Under the pieces are notes generated by a model. It had not been told where the DNA came from. It saw only the letters and a list, made by a program, of their open reading frames with translations, and did not search any database. The position numbers and the translations under genes were made by a program. Shown in pieces: positions 13,357-25,760 of a DNA stretch of 64,000 nt. The DNA is taken from the NCBI GenBank assembly GCA_016801845.1, contig CM028909.1, positions 16,407,313 to 16,471,312 of the forward strand, written 5' to 3'. Positions within the stretch are counted from its first letter, which is position 1; each line of letters starts with the position of its first letter. The DNA is from Polydactylus sextarius (taxonomy: Eukaryota; Chordata; Actinopteri; Polynemidae).

Positions 13357-16300
13357 CAAGAGTTCTTGTTGAAGGTCTGTGGTTCTGTCTAAGAATAAAA
13401 GTTCCTTGTGTTCACCCACAAACTCATTTTGGAAGAAAGAGATGATGAGAAATTGTTAAGTGTTAAAACATCCTCACCTTCACCCACGTTTTATTTGGTG
13501 TTTTTAAATGACTATTGTAACTACAACATCTTTCTAACTTTCTCTTAGAAGGTTAAAATTCCAGATAGTGGTGGAAAAAATTCTCAATGAAAGGGTTTTC
13601 TGTAGAACTTCAGACAGGGGGAACTTAATATAACCCCTTATGCTAGACTAGCTTCTTCTCCAAAGAACGCTCTATGATTCCTGTTAGTCATTTTATTTGG
13701 TTTGTGAGTTTTTAACAATCACCAAAAAAGTTTAAATCTTACATCATTCAGTCACATCTGCTCTGATATGAATGAATGGTTGACTTCAACCATTCATTCA
13801 ATGGTTCAAAATCTTACCACAGGAAATCATCCAGGGTGCACGGACACGGGGTCGGCTGAGTGTTAACCACGTAATCACGTCCGTTCCAGCAAACAGAGTC
13901 TTTTCTGAGGCGCAAGAACTTCTCTTTGTATCCCAGCATGCAACCATCGTTGGGGTCACTGATGTCATCAGAGTGGGCCAACCACTCCACATAGTCCTTG
14001 TCCTCACCTAAAAACATCAACATTTTGGACTCTATTTACATATAATCTCAAACAAATCATAAAACATTAACAAAATACAATTACACTAGTATAATTAAGT
14101 CTGTTTTCTTTGTTTGTTTTTTTTTTCCATCGTGTCACTCACAGTCTCTGGTGAGAAGATCCCTGAAGTCAATGGTGATGGAGATCCAGTACTGGCTGAA
14201 GAGGGAGTCTCTGTAGCCCCAGATGCTAACGTTCATAGAGCGAGCTCCTGGCTCTGACGCCAGCCCAGTAAAGTAGATTGGGTCTTTGGTGAAGTTGTAA
14301 ACACCCCAGCACTGCCCCTCATCAGTGGAAAACCTGCCCAGGTTATAAAAAAGTACACTAGTATGAGCCCAGGACAAGGAGTTTCAAAGAATAATGTGTG
14401 ATTATAGCGACAATGTAATTAAGCAATAAATTATTGTTTTGTACTGTTTTTATTAATCTTTCTTTAGGTTTGCCATCAAGTTGAGTCCTCTGCAAAATGG
14501 CTGCACTGAAAAATAATGTACAATGCTACCTAGTAGCGGCAACATTTTTTGACTCTTACTGGCCCATCAAAATGTATCTGGAGACACACCATCACCATCA
14601 CCATCACCATCACCATCACCATCACCATCACCATCACCATCACCATCACCATCACCAGGGAGGGAAACATGAGGGAGGGAACAGCCGCACAGAACCACAA
14701 TGGGACAAGCATCCTGCTGCAGTCGGCTGATCACCAGCACTCAGCCACACATATCTCTATTGCTCTCCCTCTCTCTCTTTGTGTTTCTCTGATGTTTTAT
14801 TTGTTTCACGTTGAGCCAGCAGCCAAATTTGAGCCACATCCAACCAGGTAAAGTTCCAGATAGTTTTATTTGTCTGGGTGTGGTAGATTATTCCACTGGG
14901 GACCTTTGAAAGGTCATTGAACAGTGTTAAATGAGTTGGCAGTGTGTGAGTTGATAAGTGAATCAGTCTTTTTCCTCTGAAAACTGACAATTTTTACACA
15001 TCACAGTACAAAGTATGAATACTAAGATATATGAATTATGTCTGAATTCAACTTTGCTGCTCTAGTTTCAGGGTCTTAATACTGTCCATGCGAGTAAAAA
15101 CAGACTTTTCCTGACATCAGTAAACACAGATCAAACCCACTCACTTGATCTGGTTGACAGGTTGAGTGTTGCTGTGCTCCACAGCCACCAGCAGGCCCCC
15201 AGAGTCCAGAATGGCGTAGTGATGAGGTCCATCGAGGGCCTTTATCCAGGTGTACCCTCCATCATCAGATACATACACATCAGGCCTCATCACTGAGATG
15301 GCATCACCAACGCTCCCTGATGAAACATATTCATCCAGATAAATTACTTCTAGATTATCTCTCACATTTGTACAAAAACAAATCTGGTACGAGAGCTTTG
15401 AACTGAGAATTACCGTGAGCTAAGATGAGACCCACAGCGTTTGGTTCACTAAGAGGCAACATGGGGACATTCAGTCTCATGGCTGTACTGTAGGAGGCGT
15501 GGATGTGGAGACTGCACTGTTGTGGGTATAAACACAAACACAATCAGCATATGGCATCAATAATACCAACAGTGTGATTCATACACTGAGTGGAGATTAG
15601 AATGGATTAAAACTACCATGATACATGTTAGTGCATTTGCCTCTCATGACATTAAATCATATCATGATAATACAAAACCAATCAACTTTTTTGTTTTACC
15701 TTTTCTGGGTCCTTGGCCGTAGCATCACACTTGCTGTTGGCAGGTTTCCTCAAGGGAACCCACTCCCCTCCCTGATCAAAGGACACCACAGACTGAACAG
15801 AGTCGTCTGAAACAACAAGAAAAGATCAGCTTAAGAGATCCAGCTGATACCGGTATCCAGAAAAATGTCTGCAAACACATCTGGGAGAGGCGAGAAAATA
15901 GAGTAAATCAAATTACAAGGAGATGGATGGAACGGATCGACTGAAAATACAGAGAGAATACTTGATGAAGTACAGATTTAGCTGATGATGTGAGATATTT
16001 CTGCTCAAGTGTCAACCAGCCGCTTCAGACAAACAGCACATCTAACACTGAACAGCTAATTAAATATTTACCTAACGCCCTGGCTCCAGTGTGTAATGGA
16101 GAAGTCATACGTGTGTGTGTTTCTAGGGGAATTTGAGTACAGGCATGTGTTGCTACTCCTTTATCTAAGCACAGACACATGTATAGAGCTACCTTCATCC
16201 AGGACACTGGTGATGAAAACTCCACGCAGGGAGGTGACGTTGGTGAAGTCCGTGTCACCTCCTGTGGTGGTATAAAGGTGCCGCTCCAGGGACTTTGAGT

Positions 16301-19300
16301 AAACAGTGCCCCGGTCATCTGACACATAAATGGTACCAAACCCTGTATCTGGGGACAGATTAAAAAAAAATACATACAAATATTGAAGGATATTGAAGAG
16401 TAAATTCAGATGCACATCTGGTTGTATACACTAATTTACTGATGCTAACAATTTCACGACATGGTCAAAAGTATGTGTATGTGTATCACACCCAAGAATG
16501 TGTTATTTTAAAACCTTGGATGTTAATTCACTGCAGCCTCCACTCTTTGGGAGGTCTTTCAAAACAGGTTGGGTGCCGGGACCCCCCCCCCCCACATTAG
16601 TGAGGTTGACATAGGCCCTGGCTCACAGTCTGTATTCTAGTTCGCCCTAAAAATCAAAACTTTCCTTAACTGGAAATAAGCGACCTAATCCAAACCATGA
16701 AAAAGATCCTGAGAACACAAGTATATACAGTGTGTGTCCATGGTTTTAACCAAACACTGGACCTTTGTCACTGAATACATTTGACGTGTCACAGGTCCTG
16801 GTGTCATGTATCCTGGTCACATTGTTACAACTCACTGGGATGGGACAGAGCCATCTTTATTGTTATAGTAATAACTACGCTGTTTGTACTATGACAAGTC
16901 CAAATATCTACTGTGAAAAAAGACTGTATGATAAATATATTATTCCAAAATGTGATCAAATAAGTTTAATAGTGAAATTTCACATGTATGCTGACAGTGT
17001 GACAACACTGTTGTATCTCTTAGGTGTAAAATAAAAATCTACATTTACTTATTTCTCCATATTTGACAATTAACATTTTTGAAAAATTTGATAGGATTTA
17101 CCTCCTATCAAATATTATCATTGTTTCCTCATACGGCCTGATGAGTAAAAGCGTAAAGTTGCCGCGACTTAAAGTAGACCAACCTCCTGGTTCGTCAACG
17201 TGCATGAAGACCATTTCATCGTTAGCTGCCAGGATGGAATAGAACTGCTCGTGGCCAACAGGGGGCAGCTGGGCCATGTTCCACGTCTCACCCTGGTCCA
17301 CTGACACATGGATCTTCCTCAGAGTTCCCTGAAGAAAAAAAGATATAATCCGGCATGAGAAAAAAAGCTTGTTTGTATAATTTCTGTGAATAAGCTTGAA
17401 ACTTTAAGCTTAACCCCTTGCATATGCACTTCAGATAATATGGTCAGTGATGAGGTAGACTGCTGTGACTTGGACATATTGTATACTGACCTTGCCGGTC
17501 ATTACAGAGGCAAAGAGGAAGCGTCCACCCAGGCCGAAAGAGTAGATCTTACTGGCAACAGTCTTGATGGTTTTACCATAGTCTGTTGTCCTCTTCAGTT
17601 CCAGCATACCACGATCATCTGGAACAAACACCATGTACATTACACAAAATTCACAAGGAATAAATGGCTAAACCCAGTTCATCAAGGTGTAAATAAAAAC
17701 ATGCACATGCTTGTCTTATTTGAAAAGAAAATGCAAGACGTTATATTTCATGTTCTGTTAATAAGTAATATGCATTTGCACAAATATAGTGATGAAGTCA
17801 AAAACAGGTGCCACATGGTTATTTTGCTTTTCAGATTTTGCCAAAACATGCGTTGACTTACTGCAGGATCCGTTGAGGCTGGCAGTGAAGAAGATAGAAT
17901 TTTTCCTCCCCCTTGAATCAGAGTGAAAAGCACACGAATTTCAAATAAGCGGACACACACGTTTGAGTACACAGAGTCAAGGACATGTGAGCAAAACAGA
18001 TGTAGAGTGCTTTGTTGGTTAGGACACAACAGTGTGCTTACATCACAACACACGACAAAGTGAGGGTGTGAAATGCAGAGAAGCATTGCTACATCCATTC
18101 TGTATATATTCTCTATTTAGTTCCTCTGGATTATTCCTTATTGCCCAAGTAAGAATCACATGACATAGCTGATCAAATAAAACCTGCACACACCCTTACT
18201 TTTCTTAACCAATGTGCTTGTGAGTGGTGTGATATAAAACTCCTGCCCTGCTTGATAATGACCTAATTGCTGCCCGTTTAGATCGGCATGAGATAGTGAC
18301 TAAAATTTGTGTTTCAGGAAGTCTGTTTTGTAGATACAGTTTTCTCAGATGCCATGACCTCGAAAACACAGAAACTAAAAACAAAATTAGAACTTCAAGG
18401 TTACTAGGTGATACACACCATGAAGTGCTCCCAAGACAATAAGAATACCTAAAAAGCTTGGCCACAACAAAGAAGTCAAAGAGTAATTGACAATTCAGTT
18501 TTACAGTAAATGTCTATTTAGCTAAAGTGCAGAAATAATAAAAGTCATGGGAGTTACACACTTAATACATTTCACATCTCAATACACTGTTGTTATTTCA
18601 AATGGTCCTTGTACCATCAAAGGAAAATTAGTAAATTAGCAGAGCTATGAATAAACCAAAAGATACTAAAACAAACACTGTTGTGTTCATTGTTGAAAGA
18701 CAGCAAATAGAGGTGGAGCACTGTCCTCCATTACCTGTGATTAGCTTGTTAACAGACCTAAAACTACAGAAAACAACAACTGATAGCACATTAACTTTTT
18801 GAACAACAAATTTCCTCCATTATTTTCACTCTTTCTCGTCACTTACCATTTCATGAGACAAACATTGTTGTGGACCTTTTTCCAGTTGGTGCCAAAATGT
18901 TCAGATAGCCACATCTCATTCTGAGGATGAAAAAGAAAAAGTTGACCTCACGAGCAAAGACGCCGCTGTTTACACAGGTCAAACAGACCTTTGTATACTT
19001 GACCTGCTCATTAACACCATAGTCATGTTAATAAATGTACCTTGTGCAAACACAGAAAAAATGATTTACCAATGAGAATCCTCCTGCTATGAGGATGTTA
19101 GATGGTGTTAACAGGTTTACAACAAACTTTTAAAAGGGTCATCTCTTTATCTGAGCACTTCAGTTTGAAAGTTTAAATAGATTAGTCTAACGCTGCTCTC
19201 TCTGTGGCCTAACTCACATCCAGATAAGTTACTTTCCAAACAACATACAAGTTGTTTCAGGTTCACTACTTACGTTGTTGCTGAGAACCAGCAGCACATT

Positions 19301-19493
19301 TGAATCACCAGGGTTGTATGTGATCTGCATCAGGGGGATGAACGGCAAGTCCCTGTGGGTGAAACTTTTTCCAAAGTCATCAGAGACAAAGATCCGAGAT
19401 AGGTGACCTCCAGACACATCACCCGTCAGGATCACCTGTACACCAGAGTCCAGAATACAGACTGATGAAGCCCCATAAGATGATAAGACGCAC

Positions 19494-19536
<43 letters not shown>

Positions 19537-21926
19537 TTACAGAAACTGCACATCATAGTAGCACAACAAAGGATATAACTCACTTTCCCAGAGTTCTCAG
19601 GTCCAATAGCAATACCAAACTCTGATCTGATGAAGGTGTTGTTGATGAGGTTGGTGACGTCCTGAAATGACTTTCCGTAATTCTCACTGGCAGACAAATG
19701 GTGGAAGTCAAATGAAATGCAAAACAAATACAAATAATGTTTGTTTTCATTTTTAAAAGGTGAGGTCATGAGAGTTACCTTCTATAAAGTTTTGACTGCC
19801 CAAGTTTTATCATGAAGAAGGGCACCTGAAAAGTGGTCAAAGCCAGGATGACCTGCCAAGAAAGAAAATTCAGCTTGAGGAAAGTGGAGCACAGACCATT
19901 TATTAACACCCTGATGTGAGGGAACTAATTATGTAACACATGTAGGCAGATGACCCGGTCCATTTCATACAGTTCACTGTGCAATATACTCAAGTTTGAT
20001 CTTCTCATGTCACACTGACACAACACTGTATGAGAGACATGTTAAATGCAAATGAAGAAGAGTGTAGCTCTCACCCCGGTGCCATCTCCAACCCAGGCCA
20101 GAGACACAGATCCACTCAGGTCATTGAAAGTGTACTGAAAGAAAATGTAAAATATGTTAAAAACAGACATATAAATACTATAGCACTAGCTGAGGAGTAT
20201 GTCTACATTGCAGTGTGATAAGACATTACCAGAGCAAAAGGGACCAAGTGTTCACACAATCATTAACTGCACTCAAAGTCTATTTATGAAGTTAACCTCC
20301 AGACTGTGACATGCAGGTTTCTCCTTGCCGCGGTTTTAAAGTGTGAATGATAAAGTGTGAAAAGTGAAGCATCACCACAGCAGACAGCTTTCAGCAAAGT
20401 TTTTTGAAATACAACTACTTAATACCAAGTTTAATAATAAGGTCAAGAAGTTGATTTTCACTTGCAATTCTATGAAAACCAAATCAATTTGGCAGCAAAT
20501 GTCCATCAAAAACAATTTAATTTTTCAGAGACAGTGCTGGTGCATAAAGTAAATCCAAATCCTGAATTACATTCATGATGTGTTACTTTTTAACTGCGTG
20601 AACGTTTAAAAACAGTTTGAGGCAGATCTCTTTGAGCAGCTCATACTGTAAGCAGGTCCAGTACCAGAGGGACCTGTAGCAGAAACCTCTTGGGGAATGA
20701 CAAGGCTGAACCTGTAGGAACTCTGAATAGACTTTAGATTTACTGAGGCCAAGTATACAAAGACTGCAATGCAAAGTCGATCACATGGCAATGAGGAGCC
20801 AGGCAAATAAGCAGCACAGCACTCTGCTGAGGTCAACCCATGTTTGTTTCGAGCCGTCCTTAGTGGCGCAGATATTTTTTGCTTTCTCTTCCTAGATAAA
20901 CTCTACAACAGAAAAATCTCCTACACACCTGAAAACAAATTCATCTTTCGTGGTAGAAGTAAAAACAAAATAGAGTAGAGTAGTTTCCTTACAGCCTCGT
21001 TGCTTATTACCTGCTTTCACAACCACACAAACACAGCTTTTAATTACAAAATAACTGCCACACAGCCAGTCACATGGATTTCCCCTGGGCCAAATTTCCT
21101 GCCACTACTCAAACAGATTCACCCTCTGTCTCTCTCTTTGTGGCTGAGAGAAAAGTGAGGTGCAAAATACAACTACATGTTTGACAAGAACAAGATGTAG
21201 GTCATATAGTCATTAATGGAGCATTTGAGAGGTTTGCTTCAGTGCAGCCTGGCTAGGTCTTAAAGTATGAGGAAAAGAGGCGCTGTTACAGTTTCACTAC
21301 ACTGTATCTCACTGCACCAAATATTACAGTGAGACATCCAGGCAGCCACAGCCATCACACAGACAAGCAAGCATGGCATTTTAAGCTTGAAGAAGGAAAT
21401 ACATCAGCAAGTCAATTTGATGAAAGATGTACGATGTGGTAATTGTGGGTTAGAAGAGGAGAAACAAATCTACATTGCAATATCCTCAATCTAGCAGCAG
21501 TTCTGGTTTTCTGGGCTTTTGAGTTGAATCGAAACAGCCCATCAGCAGATCAGGCCTATTCGTGCACCTGATTGGCACCTGCACATCTCCATCTCTCGGC
21601 TCATTTAATTGTCAGTCGTGCAAAGTGAAACAGGACCTCAGTCGGTAACTTACACGGTGGGTGTTGTCTGCTAACTTGGTGTCATATCCTTGTAGAGCTT
21701 TGCAGTCGCCCGGCTCGGTGCTTCTTCGTTTAATCTTGTGATTTGGTGATGCAGCAGCCAGCCATTCAGGCAGAGCCCTCTTCACGATTTTTGCAGCTTT
21801 CCCTTCAGTGTTTGAATGCCTCACAAAAACCGACTGTCCGGATGGTTTGGATCCCGGCTGAAAATCGAAGCCGGCTGCGAGAGAGGAAACAAATAAGAGC
21901 AGCACACAGTGCAGCAAAAGTCCCAT
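10216..21926 (-). CDS. sort1: Sortilin, Vps10-domain sorting receptor, 20 coding exons
   Basis: Type I receptor that carries cargo (neurotensin, proneurotrophins, lysosomal proteins, lipoproteins) between Golgi, endosome and surface. Exons on the minus strand: 21654-21926, 20075-20134, 19779-19852, 19584-19686, 19274-19435, 18847-18920, 17862-17911, 17491-17618, 17184-17328, 16193-16348, 15700-15806, 15414-15516, 15145-15316, 14143-14333, 13818-14007, 13087-13203, 12245-12353, 11773-11888, 11523-11652, 10216-10230. All phases close to 824 residues (human 831). Signal peptide 1-19; propeptide ending at the furin-type site KIKRR (64-68); ten-bladed Vps10 propeller with repeated SDD/Asp-box strands (VSDDFGKSF, VSDDRGTVYSK, VSDDGGYTW); Cys-rich 10CC region about 600-735; membrane helix about 746-769; tail with YSVL (783-786) and acidic-dileucine DDSDEDLLE at the end. 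An upstream in-frame TTG is ignored in favour of the ATG at 21926, which starts the signal peptide. Confidence 0.97.
10529..11082. mobile_element. MITE-like element with 13-bp terminal inverted repeats in sort1 intron 19
   Basis: Left end TGTTTACATGCAC (10529-10541) and right end GTGCATGTAAACA (11070-11082) are perfect inverted copies, and similarity continues inward (CAATCGGATT against AATTGGATTT). The interior repeats TTTACATG near 10581 and 10908 and has no ORF. No clear target-site duplication is visible. This looks like an old non-autonomous DNA transposon; the superfamily is not assigned. Confidence 0.6.
13297..13351. repeat. (TA)n microsatellite, sort1 intron 15
   Basis: About 27 uninterrupted TA units, lying 90 bp upstream of the sort1 exon 16 acceptor. 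Confidence 0.95.
14585..14656. repeat. (CACCAT)n hexanucleotide repeat, sort1 intron 13
   Basis: About 12 perfect CACCAT/CATCAC units. It would read as poly-His or Thr-Ile if translated, but it lies between sort1 exons 14 and 13 and is intronic. Confidence 0.95.
19498..19531. repeat. Short (TG)n(TA)n run, sort1 intron 4
   Basis: A few GT units followed by about 12 TA units. Confidence 0.85.
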
Positions 21927-22440
21927 CCTAGTTACTGGTGTAGCCGGCAAGAATAATAAAAAAAATAAACAAAGGAGACAAAAAACCTCGAAAGCGAGTC
22001 TATTTATCCCGCTCCTGCCTAGAAATTGAAGGTCGCTACAGCTCTGCCGCGGATGACATCAACAAAACAGTAGTCCTCCTGGCACCGACTATTTCGGGCT
22101 TTGTAAACACGAAGCGCCTTTAAAACTCCGACTATTTCTGCGCGCAAGAGCGAAAAATATGAAACGTGAAAAAAAACGCAATTTTGCAAATGAACCGTGG
22201 TGTTTAACACCAATTATTAGCGCAGCAACTCCTTAGCAGACATGATACACTGTAGCCTTCACACAAATTGTGTCTGCGGGCCGTAATGCGCTATACAGGC
22301 AGAGGGCGCTGTGATTGGCCGCTCGGCTGCTGTGGTCCACCTATCCGCGTTGCTGATTGGTCCGACTCTGAGGAAGGCGGCGCTTAAATAAAAGAACAAC
22401 ATAATTAGCTGTCAAAGCCTGTCAGGATAGGTTGAGTGAT
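21927..22440 (-). promoter_or_regulatory. sort1: sort1 5' UTR and promoter
   Basis: Upstream of the sort1 ATG. There is a CpG-containing stretch at about 22010-22390 with inverted CCAAT boxes (ATTGG at 22314-22318 and 22356-22360) and a CTCF-like core CAGAGGGCGCTG at about 22300-22311. No TATA box is seen. The exact transcription start is not determined. Confidence 0.5.
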
Positions 22441-24708
22441 ACTAAACCGTACAGTACACATATAATAACAATTAAACCAACAACAGGAAAAACGACGTTT
22501 TACTTCGGTTTATCTTAACTGTAATTAAGAGCTCATGTTAAACACTAGTTACAAGGTTGACAACGACACTGCAGACCCAGTAATAACAGAGGCATAATAC
22601 CTTTAGATTTTAGTGCAGCTGTATCTCCTAAAACAGTCTAATAGGTAAAGGAAAAGAAGTGTGTGAACGACGTGTGACAGTTCACAGTTAAAATGGAAAT
22701 GGAAGAGTTTGAATTTAATGTGTTTTCACCCGTTTATCTTCATATGACGATAAAACAATGTCTGATGACTAAGTCCTTTTGGTTTAAAAAATAACAGTAT
22801 ATAGATAAACATATTTAAATATCTGTATAACATGTATTCATCTTAAGTGTTAGAAATGTTATGTTTATTTAAAGATACAATAATTAAAAAAGGAACAGTG
22901 TTGTATTTGGTTGAGACATACAACTGGTGGCTCCTTTTCAACAGTAGTAATGACAGAAATCCCAGATTACACAGACAGTTAATTGAACACAGTACAATAC
23001 AGTTTGATTAATGTCTCAGTATTTTCACTCAGTCTCACTTCTCACTCAACAGAGGAAGCTGAGGTGTCAGTGCACAACCACGTTCACCACAGTCAAGACA
23101 AACTAGTCAAATAATCATATGATATTATATGAGCTTAACTCAATTACGGGAGATGTTTTATGCAACCAGTTACAATATTAAATTGTTTTTAGTGGCTGCA
23201 CTGAATCATATTGTATTGTTGATTAAATTTGTGCATGTGATGGGACAGTGGGTCATAACAAACCCGTGACTACTGGTCATGTGTTGCAGGAAAAAAAAAT
23301 CCTGTAGGCTACCCGTAGCTGCCACAGGCCTGTCTGAAGTTATTTAAACTAAAGACCACAAACTGTTCCCACATATGAGAGAATGTTGTTTTTCTTGTTG
23401 TAGTCAAGTAATCTGCTGTTAATCTAAAGCTGGGTGTGATGGGACACTGTTGTCTGGTTATAGCAGCGGGCTCTCAGAGGATAAGAAGATGTGATCATAT
23501 GGTTGTGATCAGTATTCTAATGTTTGGTTTATCGGGTGGTGCAACCTGTCTGACAAGTTTGTCAAGGGCACAACAATATACTGTGTGTCACCTCATTCCA
23601 GCGAAAAATAAAAACCTGATGACCAAGTTTCGGTGAATTTAAATGTCCTCAAAACTTGCATTTGATTCCACATTTACCCCAGCGTGGCACAAACAAACCT
23701 GCCCTGGATCAGTACAAACATCTTGTGTGTGTTGTACCTCTTGCTTGAGTGTTTTCTTAATTCCTAGATGCATTCAGAAAGTCAAACAATCTGATCTGTA
23801 GAGCAGCATTCCTTCACAAATGCACTGTACAATGGAGTTGCAGCCCCTCCCCCGTGGCAGCCCAGTCAACTATTAAAAGGTGGAGAACAAAGCAACTCTT
23901 ATTCCTTCGAGATGTGCTCTGTTTGGATGAAAACTGTGAAAGGACCCAAAACTTCCTGTCTCATTAAATAATGATGTGCTGAGAAAAGCTGGGTAAATTA
24001 AAGAATGTAATCAAGTGTACAAAACATTTCTCTGCTTACCAAGCTTTTAAAATCAGCTGTGGGAATTACATGTACAGTGTGTGTGTAAATGAGTTCAGTC
24101 TTGACTGATGAGAGTCATGGGAGACACATGGCTCGCTTCTGAAAAAAAGTTCAATTTAATGATGCTCAAGCAGCCTCTGTAGAAATGATGACCTCTAGTG
24201 AAAAGTAACTGCAATTACAGAGTATGAATCATACACTACATTCAAACTCTAATGTTTGTTGGATATTTTCTTATTTAGATTTAAACTTTGGCACAAACTT
24301 AAATATTATTTAAGATTTAAAGATATGTATTATCTGGCATGTAAGTGCATTGCATCAGACTGATATTTGGTCATGAGACAAAATTGTTCAACGCATGAAT
24401 TTTAATAATTTCACACTCACATGTTCACACTTCCTGCCGTCTGTGCATTGTATGCGTCTCTCTCTCATATCAAGTGCTATTTCTGATAGGGTTCACACCA
24501 AAAAACACCCAGATGTCCAAAAAATCAATCAGTACTTTGGGCTACAGTGCAACCAGACGCTAGGTCTGATGGAAATTTTATTTGACACAATATTAATTTA
24601 TTCAACTAAGGGTTTAAAACTCTATTTTGACTCCAAGCCCTTTGGAAAAAATGTAATAACAATTGTAATTAATAATGCAGCTTTTTGATAATGAACTGTG
24701 CACAAATT

Positions 24709-24709
<1 letters not shown>

Positions 24710-24788
<79 letters not shown>

Positions 24789-24790
24789 TA
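24710..24790. repeat. Compound (TA)n(TG)n(TA)n microsatellite
   Basis: A TG core of about 13 units flanked on both sides by TA runs, the same architecture as the repeat between nfya and ngrn. Confidence 0.93.
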
Positions 24791-25039
24791 GTTAACAAAT
24801 TACTCTGGTTAGTGTCTTTACATACTTCATATTCATCGCATAGGAAAATATGTAAACCATAAAAGGCAAATGACATGATAATGAATGAGAAATGGATAGG
24901 ACACACACAAACACACACAAAAAGGTAGTCTTTGGTTAATAAGAGGTTTTAGTTTCAGTATGAGTGTGGTATATAACCCTATATACAAATGAATGTTCTT
25001 TAATATGTGCAGCTTTCAGAGATCGCTTCAGAAAACAGA

Positions 25040-25260
25040 AGTACATTCTTAATCCCAGGAGGGAAACTGAGTTTATTACAACTACTCCAGCCAAGAGTGG
25101 AAAGGTATGTACAGTCTCAATAGAAAATATAGAAGTATAGAAAAGATTAAGTATGAATGTAAAATGTAAGATAGAGAACATGTAAAAAAAAAATAAAAAA
25201 ATAAAAAATGAATACGTTGGAAAGTTGTGCAAAATATGTACGTACATATGTATAATACAG
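25040..25260 (+). repeat. Degenerate teleost interspersed-repeat fragment
   Basis: The phrase ATCCCAGGAGGGAAACTGAG followed by TTTATTACAACTACTCCAG resembles a phrase common to many fish interspersed repeats (ATCCC..GGGAAATTCAG.TTACAG). It is then followed by AT-rich, TATGTA-rich sequence. Assignment is from memory of the pattern; class is not determined. Confidence 0.4.
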
Positions 25261-25562
25261 TGTAGTGTGAATATATGACATATGTATGTATCTAATATGC
25301 ATATTAGGGTATAAATAGATTATACATACATAAATTAGATGTATTATCTAATGCAGACATTTTTTGCTTGCAAAATCTTATATTTAGTCACAATAATATA
25401 GAATAGTAGGATTATTATTAATAGATTAATAATAAAGAACTAAATAAAACAGAGCAAGAGCTGTCAATCAGGTCCAGTTTCAGTGATGTGAATGGAGAAC
25501 ATGATGTATAATCTATATAAATAATATAACCTATAAGTCTTAGTCTATGTTATAACTTCCTG

Positions 25563-25760
25563 CAGCAGCGCCCCCTCTCGGCGCCTTAACGTCAGTGGTC
25601 ACGTGTTCTCCACTACGAATCACTGAAGTTTAGTAGAAGTTTGACAAGCCCGACGGACGGAGTGTCGACGGAGCTGCAGCCAGAAAAAACATATCGGAAC
25701 AAAACGCAACTGGCGGCCTAACGGTTACTCGATCCAACGTTCTTACTCTCCGAACAAACG
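25563..25760 (+). promoter_or_regulatory. Promoter/5' UTR of the synaptophysin-like gene
   Basis: CpG-containing stretch just before the start codon. It has a minus-strand CTCF-like core (CAGCGCCCCCTCTCGG at about 25566-25581) and an E-box CACGTG near 25601. The transcription start is probably between 25610 and 25680; this is inference. Confidence 0.45.

Larger units (their letters stand above)
22440..25560. other. sort1-sypl spacer
   Basis: AT-rich spacer between head-to-head genes. No ORF here has recognisable similarity. It contains the compound microsatellite at 24710-24790 and a teleost-repeat-like stretch at about 25040-25260. Otherwise I see nothing. Confidence 0.7.

Noticed and set aside
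14497..14730. His-rich and Thr-Ile or Met-Val repeat proteins on both strands
   Set aside because: Translation of the CACCAT microsatellite inside a sort1 intron.
22440..25560. Possible psma5 between sort1 and sypl
   Set aside because: No proteasome alpha-subunit motif or exon set found.
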